From positions 104,313 through 168,312 of the forward strand of contig NZ_KZ559472.1 in assembly GCF_002850745.1 (NCBI RefSeq): a DNA stretch of 64,000 nt, given 5' to 3'. The stretch's first letter is position 1. Each line of letters begins with the position of its first letter. The stretch comes from Nonomuraea indica. Its GTDB lineage: Bacteria > Actinomycetota > Actinomycetes > Streptosporangiales > Streptosporangiaceae. The notes under the pieces were generated by a model. It did no database searches. It saw only the letters and a program-made list of their open reading frames with translations, and was not told where the DNA came from. Of the stretch, positions 51,847 through 61,346 are shown piece by piece. Both the position numbers and the translations under genes were made by a program.

Positions 51847-53034
51847 ATGGCAAACGACGGCGGCATCCGCCCCTTCCGCATCGACATCCCCCAGGCCGAC
51901 CTGGACGACCTGAGGTCCCGCCTGACCGGCACACGCTGGCCCGCCCAGCCGGGTGCCGACGACTGGAGCCGCGGCGTCCCCACCGGCTACCTCAGGAAGC
52001 TGGCCGACTACTGGGCCACCGGCTTCGACTGGCGAGCGCGGGAGGCGGCGCTGAACGAGGTGCCGCAGTTCACGACGGTCATCGACGGGCAGACCATCCA
52101 CTTCTTCCACGTGCGCTCCCCCGAACCCGGCGCGGTGCCGCTGCTCCTCACCCACGGCTGGCCCAGCTCGCCGGTGGAGTACCTGAAGCTCGTGGGCCCG
52201 CTGACCGATCCCGGCGCCCACGGCGGCGACCCCGCCGACGCCTTCCACCTGGTGATCCCCTCGCTGCCGGGCTACGGCTTCTCGAACCCGACCGGCCCCG
52301 GCGGCTTCGACCTCTTCGGCGTGGCGCGCGCCTGGGCGGAGCTGATGCGCCGGCTCGGTTACGAGCGGTACGCGGCCCACGGCACCGACGTCGGCTCCGG
52401 CGTGACCGGCATACTGCCGATGGTGGATCCGGGGCGGGTGCTCGGCACCCACCTGAGCGGCACGGTGGCGGCGCACCCGTTCGGCCCGGCGCTCGACCTG
52501 GACGGGCTGACGGGCGCCGACCGGGCGCGGGCCGAGCGCTTCAACGCGCTGCGCGAGGACGGCGTCGGCTACCTGATGATGCAGGCGACCCGGCCGCAGA
52601 CCCTCGCCTACGGGCTGAACGACTCGCCGGTCGGGCAGCTCGCCTGGATCGTGGAGAAGTTCCAGGAGTGGACGGACCCCGCCGCCCCGCTGCCCGAGGA
52701 CGCGGTCGATCTCGACCAGCTCCTGACCAACGTGAGCATCTACTGGTTCACCGGCTCGGGGGCGTCGACCGCGCACGCGGTCCACGAGGGGATGCGGGCC
52801 TGGCGCGCCTTCGCCGCCCAGCAGGGGCAACCGGCCGCCGACGCCGGACAGCCGCAGGGCGCGCCGACCGGGGTGGCCGTCTTCGCCGCGGACACCACGA
52901 TCCGCTCGATCATGGACCCGGCCGGCTCCATCACGCACTGGTCGGAGTACGACCGGGGCGGCCACTTCGCCGCCATGGAGACGCCCGACCTGCTCGCCCG
53001 CGACATCCGCGCCTTCTTCCGCCCCCTGCGCTGA
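51847..53034 (+). CDS. Epoxide hydrolase (EHN type)
   Basis: The protein has 395 residues. The N-terminal EHN domain (FRIDIPQADLDDLRSRLTGTRWPAQ) precedes the alpha/beta hydrolase core. HGWPSSPVEYLKLVGPL is the oxyanion phrase, and the Asp nucleophile is in HGTDVGSGVTG. YGFSNPTGPGGFD and the His in EYDRGGHFAAMETPDLLARDI complete the triad. It opens epoxides to diols in the cytoplasm. Placement behind a drug exporter suggests detoxification. Confidence 0.92.
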   Translation: MANDGGIRPFRIDIPQADLDDLRSRLTGTRWPAQPGADDWSRGVPTGYLRKLADYWATGFDWRAREAALNEVPQFTTVIDGQTIHFFHVRSPEPGAVPLLLTHGWPSSPVEYLKLVGPLTDPGAHGGDPADAFHLVIPSLPGYGFSNPTGPGGFDLFGVARAWAELMRRLGYERYAAHGTDVGSGVTGILPMVDPGRVLGTHLSGTVAAHPFGPALDLDGLTGADRARAERFNALREDGVGYLMMQATRPQTLAYGLNDSPVGQLAWIVEKFQEWTDPAAPLPEDAVDLDQLLTNVSIYWFTGSGASTAHAVHEGMRAWRAFAAQQGQPAADAGQPQGAPTGVAVFAADTTIRSIMDPAGSITHWSEYDRGGHFAAMETPDLLARDIRAFFRPLR

Positions 53035-53134
53035 CGCCCGGGCCGGCTGAGTCGCCCGGCCGATCGGCCGCCGGGCACGGGATTCGGGAGTCCGGCAGGA
53101 GGGGCGGCGCGAAGCGTGGGATGATGGCGGCACT

Positions 53135-53680
53135 GTGTCCGCGTCCGTGCCGTTCCGCCTGCTGCGCACCTCGGTGTTCGCCGTGGTGTGTCTCGCGCTG
53201 GGCCTGGGGGCGCACCTGTTCGGCGGGGGCACGGTGTCGGCGGACGTCCTGGCCGGGGGGCTGGTGGCGGCGTTCGCGGTGGCCTATCCCCTGTCGGGGC
53301 GCGAACGCTCGTTCGGCGCCGTCCTGTCGTTGCTGGGCGGGTTGCAGGTCGCCATGCACGTGGGGTTCTCGCTGGCGCACGCCGCCGCGCCGGTCGAGGC
53401 GCCGGCGCACGGCCACTCGGGGCTGGTGCCGGGGCTGGGCATGCTGGTGGCGCACCTGTGGGCGACCGGGCTGACAGCGCTGTGGCTGGCCCGGGGTGAG
53501 GCGCTGTTCTGGGCGGTGCTGCGGCGGCTGGCGGTGCGGCTGCTGGCGGTGTTCCGGCCTGTCGCCGCGTGGACGCCTTTCCTTCCCGCCCGTACGGCTG
53601 AGCCGCCCGCGCTGCGGTCGGCCGTGCTGCGCCACGTGGTCAGCAGGCGGGGACCGCCTGTGCTCGTCGATTTCGGCTGA
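53135..53680 (+). CDS. Membrane protein of the PCu(A)C-DyP cluster
   Basis: The protein has 181 residues from a GTG; the start is not firmly fixed. It has five hydrophobic segments (TSVFAVVCLALGLGAHLFGGG, VLAGGLVAAFAVAYPL, FGAVLSLLGGLQVAMHVGFSL, MLVAHLWATGLTALWLA and a last amphipathic one), with a His-rich loop APAHGHSG and two further His in membrane helices (AMHVGF, VAHLW) that could bind copper. It stands 74 bp before the PCu(A)C lipoprotein gene, which points to metal handling. Confidence 0.7.
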   Translation: MSASVPFRLLRTSVFAVVCLALGLGAHLFGGGTVSADVLAGGLVAAFAVAYPLSGRERSFGAVLSLLGGLQVAMHVGFSLAHAAAPVEAPAHGHSGLVPGLGMLVAHLWATGLTALWLARGEALFWAVLRRLAVRLLAVFRPVAAWTPFLPARTAEPPALRSAVLRHVVSRRGPPVLVDFG

Positions 53681-53754
53681 CATTTCCTGATTTCGACGAC
53701 TGTGCCCGGACGGGTGGCTTCGGCGTGCCCGTACCCGGGTCGAAAGGCATCCCC

Positions 53755-54300
53755 ATGTTCTCTCGCCCTGCCCTGACCCTGGCCGCCGTCCTCGCCCTCG
53801 GCGCGTGCGGCGCGCAGCCCACCCAGAACGCCGCCGCGCCCGCCTCGCAGGCGCCCACGGCCACCACGACCACCGGCGCCGCCCCCAGCGCCTCCGCCGG
53901 GGCCGCTCTCACCATCACCGACCCGTGGGTCAAGACCGTGAAGAAGGGCATGACCGCCGCGTTCGGCACCCTGGTCAACGACACCGACGCCGACATCGCG
54001 GTCGTCGCCGGCACCTCACCCCTGTCCCCGAAGGTCGAGCTGCACGAGGTCGTCGAGGCGGACGGCAAGATGGTCATGCGGCCCAAGGAGGGCGGCTTCG
54101 TCGTGCCGGCACGGGGCACCCACGAGCTGAAGCCCGGCGGCGACCACATCATGCTGATGGGCGTCACCGGCGAGGTGCAGCCGGGGGCCCGCATCCCGTT
54201 CACGCTCACGGTCAAGGACGGCGCGCCGCTGGAGTTCACCGCCGTGGGCAAGGACTTCGCCGGGGCGAAGGAGGACTACCAGCCCGGGGCCGGTCACTGA
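53755..54300 (+). CDS. PCu(A)C copper chaperone lipoprotein
   Basis: The protein has 181 residues from the ATG at 53755 (AAAGG upstream). A lipoprotein signal ends at LGAC (Cys about 18), followed by an Ala/Thr linker. The PCu(A)C domain has the Cu ligands in order: VELHEVVEADGKMVM then LKPGGDHIMLMGV (His, Met, His, Met). It carries copper outside the membrane. Its stop overlaps the start of the DyP gene (TGATG). In Streptomyces the corresponding ECuC protein works with a DyP peroxidase (DtpA) to mature a copper oxidase. Confidence 0.92.
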   Translation: MFSRPALTLAAVLALGACGAQPTQNAAAPASQAPTATTTTGAAPSASAGAALTITDPWVKTVKKGMTAAFGTLVNDTDADIAVVAGTSPLSPKVELHEVVEADGKMVMRPKEGGFVVPARGTHELKPGGDHIMLMGVTGEVQPGARIPFTLTVKDGAPLEFTAVGKDFAGAKEDYQPGAGH

Positions 54301-55460
54301 TGGCGTCCGGGATCAGCAGGCGGGCGCTGCTGGCGGGCGGCGCCGCCGCCCTGCCGCTGGCGGGCGCGGGCGACCGTGCCTCCGCCACGGAGCACGCCGC
54401 CACGGCCCACAGCCCCGCCGTGGAGCGGTTCGACGGCGTCCACCAGGCGGGCATCGCCACGCCGCCGCAGGCCCACGCCGTCTTCCTCGGGCTCGACCTG
54501 AAGCCGGACAGCGGCAGGGACGCGATCACCCGGCTGATGCAGTTGCTCACCGACGACGCCCGCCGCCTCACCCAGGGGCGGCCGGCTCTCGCCGACACCG
54601 AGCCCGAGCTGGCCACCGACCCCGCCCGGCTGACCGTGACGTTCGGGTTCGGCCCCGGGCTGTTCAGGGCGGCCAAGGTGGACTCGCCGGTGGCGCCGCT
54701 GCCGTCGTTCTCCGTCGACAGGCTGGACGACCGGTGGAGCGGCGGCGACCTGCTGGTGCAGATCTGCGCCGACGACCCGGTCACCGTGGCCCACGCGCTG
54801 CGGATGGTCGTCAAGGACGCGCGGTCCTTCACCAGGGTCCGCTGGACCCAGCGCGGCTTCCGGCGACGGGCGGGCGCGGGCTCCACCGGTGAGACGCAGC
54901 GCAACCTGATGGGCCAGCTCGACGGCACGGTCAACCCGACGGACCTCGACCGGGCCGTGTGGATCGGGCAGGGACCCGAAGGGATGCGCGGCGGCACCAC
55001 CATGGTGCTGCGCCGTATCCGGATGAACCTGGAGACCTGGGACGCCGCCGACCGGCCGGCCAGGGAGTTCACCATCGGCCGCCGCCTGGACACGGGTGCC
55101 CCGCTGACCGGGAGGGCCGAGCGTGACGAGCCCGACTTCGCCCGGCTCAACACGCTGGGCTTCCCCGTCATCCCCGAGTACGCCCACATCAGGCGGGCGC
55201 GGGTGGAGGATCCGGGGCAGCGCATCCTGCGAAGGCCGTACAACTACGACGACGGACTGACGGCCGGCGGGACGTCCGACTCGGGGCTGCTCTTCGCCTC
55301 CTACCAGGCGGACGTCGAGCGGCAGTTCGTCCCGGTGCAGCGCAGGATCGCCGACGGCGACCTGCTCAACGAGTGGATCACGCCGATCGGCTCGGCGGTC
55401 TTCGCCGTCCCGCCGGGCTGCGCGGCCGACGGCTGGATCGGCGACCGGCTGCTCGGCTGA
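54300..55460 (+). CDS. Tat-exported DyP-type haem peroxidase
   Basis: The protein has 386 residues. A twin-arginine signal SRRALLAGGAAALPLAG starts the sequence. The DyP hallmarks are the GxxDG motif in NLMGQLDGTVNP, the proximal His in EYAHIRRARVED, and a distal-Arg region near VLRRIRMNLETWDA. A distal Asp is within GQLDG. It reduces peroxide and oxidises an unknown partner outside the membrane. The one-base overlap with the PCu(A)C gene shows coupling. The pair matches the ECuC-DtpA system of copper-dependent development in Streptomyces. Confidence 0.92.
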   Translation: MASGISRRALLAGGAAALPLAGAGDRASATEHAATAHSPAVERFDGVHQAGIATPPQAHAVFLGLDLKPDSGRDAITRLMQLLTDDARRLTQGRPALADTEPELATDPARLTVTFGFGPGLFRAAKVDSPVAPLPSFSVDRLDDRWSGGDLLVQICADDPVTVAHALRMVVKDARSFTRVRWTQRGFRRRAGAGSTGETQRNLMGQLDGTVNPTDLDRAVWIGQGPEGMRGGTTMVLRRIRMNLETWDAADRPAREFTIGRRLDTGAPLTGRAERDEPDFARLNTLGFPVIPEYAHIRRARVEDPGQRILRRPYNYDDGLTAGGTSDSGLLFASYQADVERQFVPVQRRIADGDLLNEWITPIGSAVFAVPPGCAADGWIGDRLLG

Positions 55461-55483
55461 CAGTCAGGACCGGCGCCTTCGGC

Positions 55484-55990
55484 TCACCCGAACCGCCGGT
55501 CCGGCAGGCAGGCCGGCGGCCGGTCCGAGGGCGGCCAGACGTACGGGAGGTCGTCAGGCTCGGGGCCGAACAGGGGGGTGAAGAGGGGACCGTAGAAGTC
55601 GGGAGCCTTGCGCAGGAGGGCGGAGCGGTGGCTGCGGTGGAGGGCGGCGTCGCCGAGCCAGGGAGGCAGCTCGCCGGCCGCCGCCAGCGCGGGCTGGGTG
55701 CGGACGGTGTGCCGGTCGCAGCGGGCGGCCAGGTCGCGGGTGATGGTGTCGGCGCAGGTGTCGGTGCGGCCGGTGGAGCACCAGTGGTGGCACACGTCGA
55801 GGCCGTAGCGGGCCAGGGCCTCCTCGTAGCCCGCCCACATGCGGACGGCCGGGTGGTGGCGCCAGCCGTAGCCGGGGACGGTGAGGGCGCGCAGGATCTG
55901 CAGGGCCTCGACCCGCTGCTTGCCGAGGCGCAGCGGGTCGAGGGACTCGGCGCAGCGGGTGAAGTCGGGGAAGGGCAGGAATGTTTGCAT
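55484..55990 (-). CDS. MSMEG_6728-like (pyrimidine-dimer DNA glycosylase family) protein
   Basis: The protein has 168 residues. The family opening is MQTFLPFPDFTRCAESLDPLRLGKQRVEALQILRALT, followed by GWRHHPAVRMWAGYEEAL. The fold belongs to a T4 endonuclease V-related group that has spread in actinobacteria; a role in excision of damaged bases is inferred from that relation. It is convergent with the DyP operon, 23 bp apart. Confidence 0.85.
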   Translation of the reverse strand: MQTFLPFPDFTRCAESLDPLRLGKQRVEALQILRALTVPGYGWRHHPAVRMWAGYEEALARYGLDVCHHWCSTGRTDTCADTITRDLAARCDRHTVRTQPALAAAGELPPWLGDAALHRSHRSALLRKAPDFYGPLFTPLFGPEPDDLPYVWPPSDRPPACLPDRRFG

Positions 55991-56035
55991 CGGCTCGCCG
56001 TCTCGCCGTCGTGGGGCCGTCCGCCGGCAGGTCTC

Positions 56036-56067
56036 ATCCGGGCCCTTCCCGCAGGCCGGGCCCGGAT
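56036..56067 (-). terminator. Terminator of the MoxR-VWA operon
   Basis: ATCCGGGCCC (56036-56045) and GGGCCCGGAT (56058-56067) pair perfectly over 10 bp around a 12-base loop, 30 bp past the stop of the DUF5682 gene. Confidence 0.7.
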
Positions 56068-56096
56068 AACGTCCCTGCTCACGGACGCCGCGACCG

Positions 56097-58859
56097 TCAG
56101 GCGAGCAGGGCCGCGACGGCGGTGGCCGTGCTCGGGTGGCGGCTCAGCAGCTCGCCGGCCGCGCCGGAGGCGGGCGCCGCGCCGACGGCGCCCCAGCCCC
56201 CCTCGCAGCCGAGAAGCGCGGCGACGGCGTCGCACGCGGCCGGATGGGCGGCCAGCAGCGTGTTCGCCGGCCCGGCTGTCACGGGTCGCGCCGGGGCGGC
56301 CACCGTCGCCGGCCCGGCCGTCCAGGGCGGGGTCCAGGCGTCGAGGTCGGCCAGCGCGGCCGGGAACGTCCGGCCCGCCTCGCGCACCAGGACCGGCACC
56401 AGCTCCGCCGCCTCCTTGCGGAGGGTGGTGATGAGCTTGGGCAGCCAGGGCAGCAGCACGGAGTCGGGCAGCCGCGCGAACGCCTTGGAGATCACCTCCA
56501 CCACGAACGGCCCCAGGGACGGCACCGACTCCAGCGCCTGCACGAAACCCGTGATGTAGAGCGGGAACGACGGGATGACGAGCGGGTTGGCGAGCAGGTC
56601 GTCGCAGCGGGCGCGCAGCTCGGCGAGCGGGAGCAGGCCGAGCTGCGAACGGGCCGCCCACAGCAGCGCCACCTTGGCGGGCGACTCGGGGTGCGACTGC
56701 TGGACGGCCAGCTCGAGCTGGGCCCGGTCGCAGCCGAGCGAGAGCGCCAGACTCTCCATCGAGAACAGGAACCCGAGCATGGCGCCCACCTGCCGGACCC
56801 CGGTGTCGTCGGCCACGAACGCGGACGGCAGCAGGGTGCAGTAGTGGGCGTAGCCGCCGGTCACGAACGCCTCGCACCAGCCGGGCAGCTCCGGCTCGGT
56901 GGCGCGGTAGTGGGCGAGCAGCCGCCGGATGCGGCGCAGCACCTCGGGCGCGTCGTCCACGCTCCGCTCGGCCGACAGCAGCTCCACGGCCCGCGCGCCC
57001 AGCTCGTCGGTGAACCGGCGGCTGCCGAGGAACAGGATCGAGTCCTCGACGGCCGACAGGGTGGTGGCCGCGGTCGCCTTCGGGTCCCAGACGGCGCGGC
57101 GCAGCCGCTGCTCCAGCACCTGCTCGACGGTGACGCCCTCGTAGCCCAGCTCGATGACGGCCCGCTGGTGCTGACCGATCGTCAGGTCCCAGCTCTCCTG
57201 GATGGAGCGCTCACCGAGCCGCCGCGACCCCATGATGGGCCGCACGGCCCCGTCGGGCAGCAGGTAGCGCAGCATCCACAGCAGCTGGGAGCAGGGCTGG
57301 AGGTGGGGGTCGGCGTCGAGGTTGAGCAACGCCCGCTGGACGGTGCGCTTGCTCAGGTCGAGGCCGAGCGGCTCGAGCCGGTCGTAGACGTCGCGGGCCA
57401 GCGGCGGCAGCGCGTCGTAGCCGACCTGGCCGATCCGGTCGCCGCCCAGCAGGATCTCGCACAGGTGGCGCACGTCGCGGCGGCCGGGGACGCTGTCCTT
57501 CTCGATGCAGGTGACGGCCGCGTCCTGGAAGTCGTACGGCGTGGGCCGGACCCGGTTGCGCATGCCGGCGAGCAGGATGGACGTCTCGTACACGGCGATG
57601 GCGTCGGCGGTGCTGGCCAGGTAGCCGTTGCGGCGGGCCAGCCGGACGATGTCCACGCACCAGCCGAGCAGCTCGGCCTCGTCGACGCCGTCCAGCTCGG
57701 GTGGGCTGGACAGGAAGCCCGTCAGCTTGTCGGTGACGGGCTGTGCCGCCGGGGCGGGCGGCGCGGCCTTGGCCTTCTTCTTGCGCGCGCCCTTCTGCCC
57801 GTCCAGCCGGTACGGCTGGACGCCGCCGCGTGAGACGGCCTTGGCCCAGGTGGCGGCGGCGATCGACACCGAGCCGGGAGCCAGCCCGAACTGGGCCTCG
57901 ATGGCCGATTGGCTGGACGGGATGAGCCCGTACAGCCAGCGGGTGGCCGTGCGGGGGGTGATCTCGTAGTCCGTGCCGCCCGCCAGCCCGAACTCCTCGA
58001 CCCGGCTGGCGGCGTGGAAGGCGCCGCACACGTACAGGCAGTCGGCGGGGTCGGCGCCGGTGGCGGCGAGGTGCTCGCGCATGCGGGTCCACATGTGGCG
58101 CTCGCGTTCCTCGTCGCGCGCCAGCCGGTCGCCCCGTTCGGGCGTCAGGCGGCGGAACAGGCTGCCGATCAGCACCATGACCTGGCGGTAGGTGTCGTAG
58201 TCGGCGCCGGCGAGCGGCTGCTCGACGTACTGGTCCCACCATTCGGACCAGTGGCGCACCTTGCCGTGGTGGAGCAGGTGCTCCTCCAGCTCGGCGAAGC
58301 GCGGGCGCAGGTCGCCGATCTCGATGCCGACGGCGTCGCCGTGCAGGCCGGCCTCCTCGCCGGCGGCGTGGCCGGCGGCGGCCTCCTCCTCGCGCGGCTG
58401 CCACTGGAAGACGTGGTCGGACGAGCGGTCGACCAGCACCAGCTCGACGTCCGGCGTCTCGAGGGCGTACGCGATGGCCTGGTACTCGGCCGACGCCTCC
58501 GTGATGGGCGCCACCACGCTGAGCGGCCCCCATCCGGCGGGGAAGCCGTCGAGGTCGGTCGCGAACGCCTGCAACGCCACCGGCAGGCGGCAGTTGCGCA
58601 GCTCGCCGAGCAGCGGCCCGAGGTCCTCGCACAGCTCCAGGTAGATGACCTTCGGCTGCTTGTCGCGCAGCCGCCTGGCCATGGCCAGGGCCGAGGCGGG
58701 CGAGTGGTGGCAGACCGGGAAGATCTCCAGCTCCTCGCGCAGCGCCCGGTCGACGTCGTCCACCAGGCCGGAGAGGATCTCCGGCACGGCGGCGGGGGCG
58801 TCGGCGAAGGCGTCCGCCGCGCCGAGGAGCTGTTCGCGCAGGGCGCCGAACGGGCTCAT
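56097..58859 (-). CDS. DUF5682 protein with TraB/EreA-like N-terminal domain
   Basis: The protein has 920 residues from the ATG at 58859 (MSPFGALREQLL), which overlaps the MoxR stop as ATGA. The N-terminal 320 residues have the layout of the TraB/ChaN/EreA fold: EIFPVCHHSPASALAMARRL, KVIYLELCEDLGPLL, and a final VCGAFHAASR (G-x-x-H). These residues form metal or substrate sites in relatives. The remaining 600 residues are helical repeats (ELDGVDEAELLGWCVDIVRLARR, AVRPIMGSRRLGERSIQESW). In E. coli the third gene type of the yehLMPQ operon (YehM) is of this kind. I infer a client-handling or effector role with the AAA+/VWA pair. Confidence 0.82.
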   Translation of the reverse strand: MSPFGALREQLLGAADAFADAPAAVPEILSGLVDDVDRALREELEIFPVCHHSPASALAMARRLRDKQPKVIYLELCEDLGPLLGELRNCRLPVALQAFATDLDGFPAGWGPLSVVAPITEASAEYQAIAYALETPDVELVLVDRSSDHVFQWQPREEEAAAGHAAGEEAGLHGDAVGIEIGDLRPRFAELEEHLLHHGKVRHWSEWWDQYVEQPLAGADYDTYRQVMVLIGSLFRRLTPERGDRLARDEERERHMWTRMREHLAATGADPADCLYVCGAFHAASRVEEFGLAGGTDYEITPRTATRWLYGLIPSSQSAIEAQFGLAPGSVSIAAATWAKAVSRGGVQPYRLDGQKGARKKKAKAAPPAPAAQPVTDKLTGFLSSPPELDGVDEAELLGWCVDIVRLARRNGYLASTADAIAVYETSILLAGMRNRVRPTPYDFQDAAVTCIEKDSVPGRRDVRHLCEILLGGDRIGQVGYDALPPLARDVYDRLEPLGLDLSKRTVQRALLNLDADPHLQPCSQLLWMLRYLLPDGAVRPIMGSRRLGERSIQESWDLTIGQHQRAVIELGYEGVTVEQVLEQRLRRAVWDPKATAATTLSAVEDSILFLGSRRFTDELGARAVELLSAERSVDDAPEVLRRIRRLLAHYRATEPELPGWCEAFVTGGYAHYCTLLPSAFVADDTGVRQVGAMLGFLFSMESLALSLGCDRAQLELAVQQSHPESPAKVALLWAARSQLGLLPLAELRARCDDLLANPLVIPSFPLYITGFVQALESVPSLGPFVVEVISKAFARLPDSVLLPWLPKLITTLRKEAAELVPVLVREAGRTFPAALADLDAWTPPWTAGPATVAAPARPVTAGPANTLLAAHPAACDAVAALLGCEGGWGAVGAAPASGAAGELLSRHPSTATAVAALLA

Positions 58860-59968
58860 GACAGCGTCGAGATCGCCTGGCGGCCGCCTTCGAGGAAGTC
58901 GGGCCACTCGCCGCCGTCCTTCTTGCTGCGCGGCTCGACGACGCCGTGCCAGTACTTGTTGAGGATGGCCAGGTCCTCGGGGGTGCGCCGGGCCAGCGAG
59001 CCGATCAGGGAGCCGCCGAGGGTGTGGGCGGTCAGCGCGCGGTCGCCGAAGAACTGGCTGTGCAGGATGGCGTCCTCCAGCACGCCGATCTGCTCGGCGG
59101 TGGACAGCGCCGACTCCAGCCGCTCGTCGTCGCTGGAGGCCGAGGCGGAGGCGGCGCGCAGGTCGGCGAAGCTCTGCAGCAGGATGTCGAGCAGCGTCGG
59201 CGGGACGTCGAGCTCGATGCGGTGGCGGCGCAGCAGCTCGGTGGTGCGGAAGCGGACGATCTCCGCCTCGCTGCGCTTGTTCGTCACGACGGGGATGCGG
59301 ACGAAGTTGAAGCGTCGCTTCAGGGCCGAGGACAGGTCGTTGACGCCGCGGTCACGGCTGTTGGCGGTGGCGATGATGGAGAAGCCGGGCTGGGCGAAGA
59401 CGATGTTGTCGTCGTCGAGCTCGGGGATGGAGACGTACTTCTCCGACAGGATGGAGATGAGGGCGTCCTGCACGTCGCTGGTGGAGCGGGTCAGCTCCTC
59501 GAAGCGGCCGATCACGCCCTTCTCCATGGCCGTCATGATGGGCGAGGGGATCATCGACTGGCGCGACTGCCCCTTGGCGATCACCATGGAGACGTTCCAC
59601 GAGTACTTGATGTGGTCCTCGGTGGTGCCGGCCGTGCCCTGGACGACCAGGGTGGAGTTGCGGCAGATGGCGGCGGCGAGCAGCTCGGCGAGCCAGCTCT
59701 TGCCGGTGCCCGGGTCGCCGATCAGCAGCAGGCCGCGGTCGGAGGCGAGGGTGACGATGCTGCGCTCGACGAAGCTGCGGTCACCGAACCACTTCTGCGG
59801 GATCTCCCGGTCGAGCCCGTCGGCACGCTCGGACCCGAGGATGAACAGCCGCACCATGCGGGGGCTGAGCCGCCACGAGAACGGCTTGGGGCCGTCGTCG
59901 ATCGACTCCAGCCAGTCGAGCTCGTCGGCGTACTTCACCTCTGCGGGTGCGCGCAGCATCTCGGTCAT
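58856..59968 (-). CDS. MoxR-type AAA+ ATPase (YehL subfamily)
   Basis: The protein has 370 residues. Walker A is GDPGTGKSW (about 83-91), Walker B is in EKGVIGRFEELTRST, sensor 1 in FSIIATANSRDRGVNDLSSALKRRF and sensor 2 in the C-terminal lid. MoxR ATPases work with VWA proteins as chaperones that insert metals or remodel targets. The gene lies between VWA and DUF5682 genes in one operon, 22 bp after the VWA stop. Confidence 0.93.
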   Translation of the reverse strand: MTEMLRAPAEVKYADELDWLESIDDGPKPFSWRLSPRMVRLFILGSERADGLDREIPQKWFGDRSFVERSIVTLASDRGLLLIGDPGTGKSWLAELLAAAICRNSTLVVQGTAGTTEDHIKYSWNVSMVIAKGQSRQSMIPSPIMTAMEKGVIGRFEELTRSTSDVQDALISILSEKYVSIPELDDDNIVFAQPGFSIIATANSRDRGVNDLSSALKRRFNFVRIPVVTNKRSEAEIVRFRTTELLRRHRIELDVPPTLLDILLQSFADLRAASASASSDDERLESALSTAEQIGVLEDAILHSQFFGDRALTAHTLGGSLIGSLARRTPEDLAILNKYWHGVVEPRSKKDGGEWPDFLEGGRQAISTLS

Positions 59969-59990
59969 TTCGCGGGTTCTCCTGGAGTGG

Positions 59991-61346
59991 TTAGGCGAGG
60001 AAGCTCTTGAGCTCGAACACGAGTTTGCGGATGTGGCCGGAGATCACGGGGGTGCCCAGGTCCTTCAGCTTCTGCCGGAACCAGGGGTCCACGCTGGCGT
60101 TGCCTGAACTGTTGACCGAGCCGACCGGGATGAACTTCACCCCTGAGCGGTGCACCGCCTCGAAGTCGGTGAGCAGCTCACGGTTGTCGTAGAAGTCGGA
60201 GATCCAGACCAGCACGGTGTTGCGCGGCTCGGCGATCTTGGGCCGGGCGAGCGCCATGGCGACGGTGCCGTCGGTGCCGCCGCCGAGCGTCGTGCGCAGC
60301 AGCACCTCGAACGGGTCGCTCACCCACGGGGTCAGGTCGAGCGCCCTGGTGTCGTAGGCGATCAGGTGCACGTCGACCTTGGGCAGGCCGGTGAAGATGG
60401 AGGCGAGGATGGTGCAGTTGACCATCGCGTCCACCATCGAGCCCGACTGGTCGACGACCACGATGAGCCGCTGCGGGGTGGTCTTGCGCGCCGTGTGCCG
60501 GTAGTAGAGGCGGTCGACGTAGAGCCGCTGGTCGTCGGCGTTCCAGTTGGTGAGGTTCTTCCAGATGGTGCGCTGGACGTCGAGGTTGCGGAAGACGCGT
60601 TTGGGCGGCACCGACCGGTCGAGCTTGCCGACGCTGGTCTTCTCGACCTGGGTGCGCAGCACCTCGGCGACCTCGTCGACGAACCGGCGGATCAGCGCCT
60701 TGGCGTTGGCCAGCGCGATGCCCGACAGGTTGGCCTTGTCGCGCAGGAGCTGCTCGATGAGCGACATGCTCGGGGTGAGCTGCCTGGCCAGGGCGGGGTC
60801 GGCGAGCACCTCACGCAGCCGCATGCGGCGCACGAGGTCGCCTTCGAGGCCGGCCAGGACGCCGCCCAGCTCGCTGTCGCCGGGCCGGCCGCGCAGCGCG
60901 CCGCGCTCGCAGCCGAGTGCCTCCTCGAACCAGCCGGCGTCCTGCTGCCAGCGGGCCAGGTCGGTCGCGGTGACGTTGCCGGAGCCGGTGGAGAAGACGT
61001 TGAGCAGGAGCTTGGAGACCAGAGCCGCCCGGCGCACCTCGTCGGCGCCGACCTCCGCCGGCCCCTGCCCGGTCTCCTCGCTCTCCTCCTCGGCGAGCAG
61101 GCCCTTCAGCTCGGCGCCCAGATCGGGGAAGCGCTGCACGAGGTTGTCGACGGACACGCCCGGGTCGAGCAGTGCGGGCGGCAGGCCCAGGTCGTCGACG
61201 ACGGCGACGCTGGCCGCCTCCAGGGTGGGCTGCTCATCGGCGCTGAACAGCCGGGCCATGAGGCGCCAGTAGAGGACCTGGCGGCGGTTGGCGTCGGCGG
61301 AGACGGCGGGGCCCGTGCTCGGGTCGGTGCGGGAGTCGTCGGTCAT
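59991..61346 (-). CDS. VWA-domain protein (YehP-like)
   Basis: The protein has 451 residues. The C-terminal half is a von Willebrand A domain with an intact MIDAS: IVVVDQSGSMVDAMV (DxSxS), the downstream Thr in LGGGTDGTVAMAL and the Asp in VWISDFYDNRELL. The N-terminal half is helical (RVFRNLDVQRTIWKNLTNWNADDQRLY). The ATG overlaps the stop of the upstream gene (ATGA). Family knowledge: VWA partners of MoxR bind the client and the ATPase. Confidence 0.92.
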   Translation of the reverse strand: MTDDSRTDPSTGPAVSADANRRQVLYWRLMARLFSADEQPTLEAASVAVVDDLGLPPALLDPGVSVDNLVQRFPDLGAELKGLLAEEESEETGQGPAEVGADEVRRAALVSKLLLNVFSTGSGNVTATDLARWQQDAGWFEEALGCERGALRGRPGDSELGGVLAGLEGDLVRRMRLREVLADPALARQLTPSMSLIEQLLRDKANLSGIALANAKALIRRFVDEVAEVLRTQVEKTSVGKLDRSVPPKRVFRNLDVQRTIWKNLTNWNADDQRLYVDRLYYRHTARKTTPQRLIVVVDQSGSMVDAMVNCTILASIFTGLPKVDVHLIAYDTRALDLTPWVSDPFEVLLRTTLGGGTDGTVAMALARPKIAEPRNTVLVWISDFYDNRELLTDFEAVHRSGVKFIPVGSVNSSGNASVDPWFRQKLKDLGTPVISGHIRKLVFELKSFLA

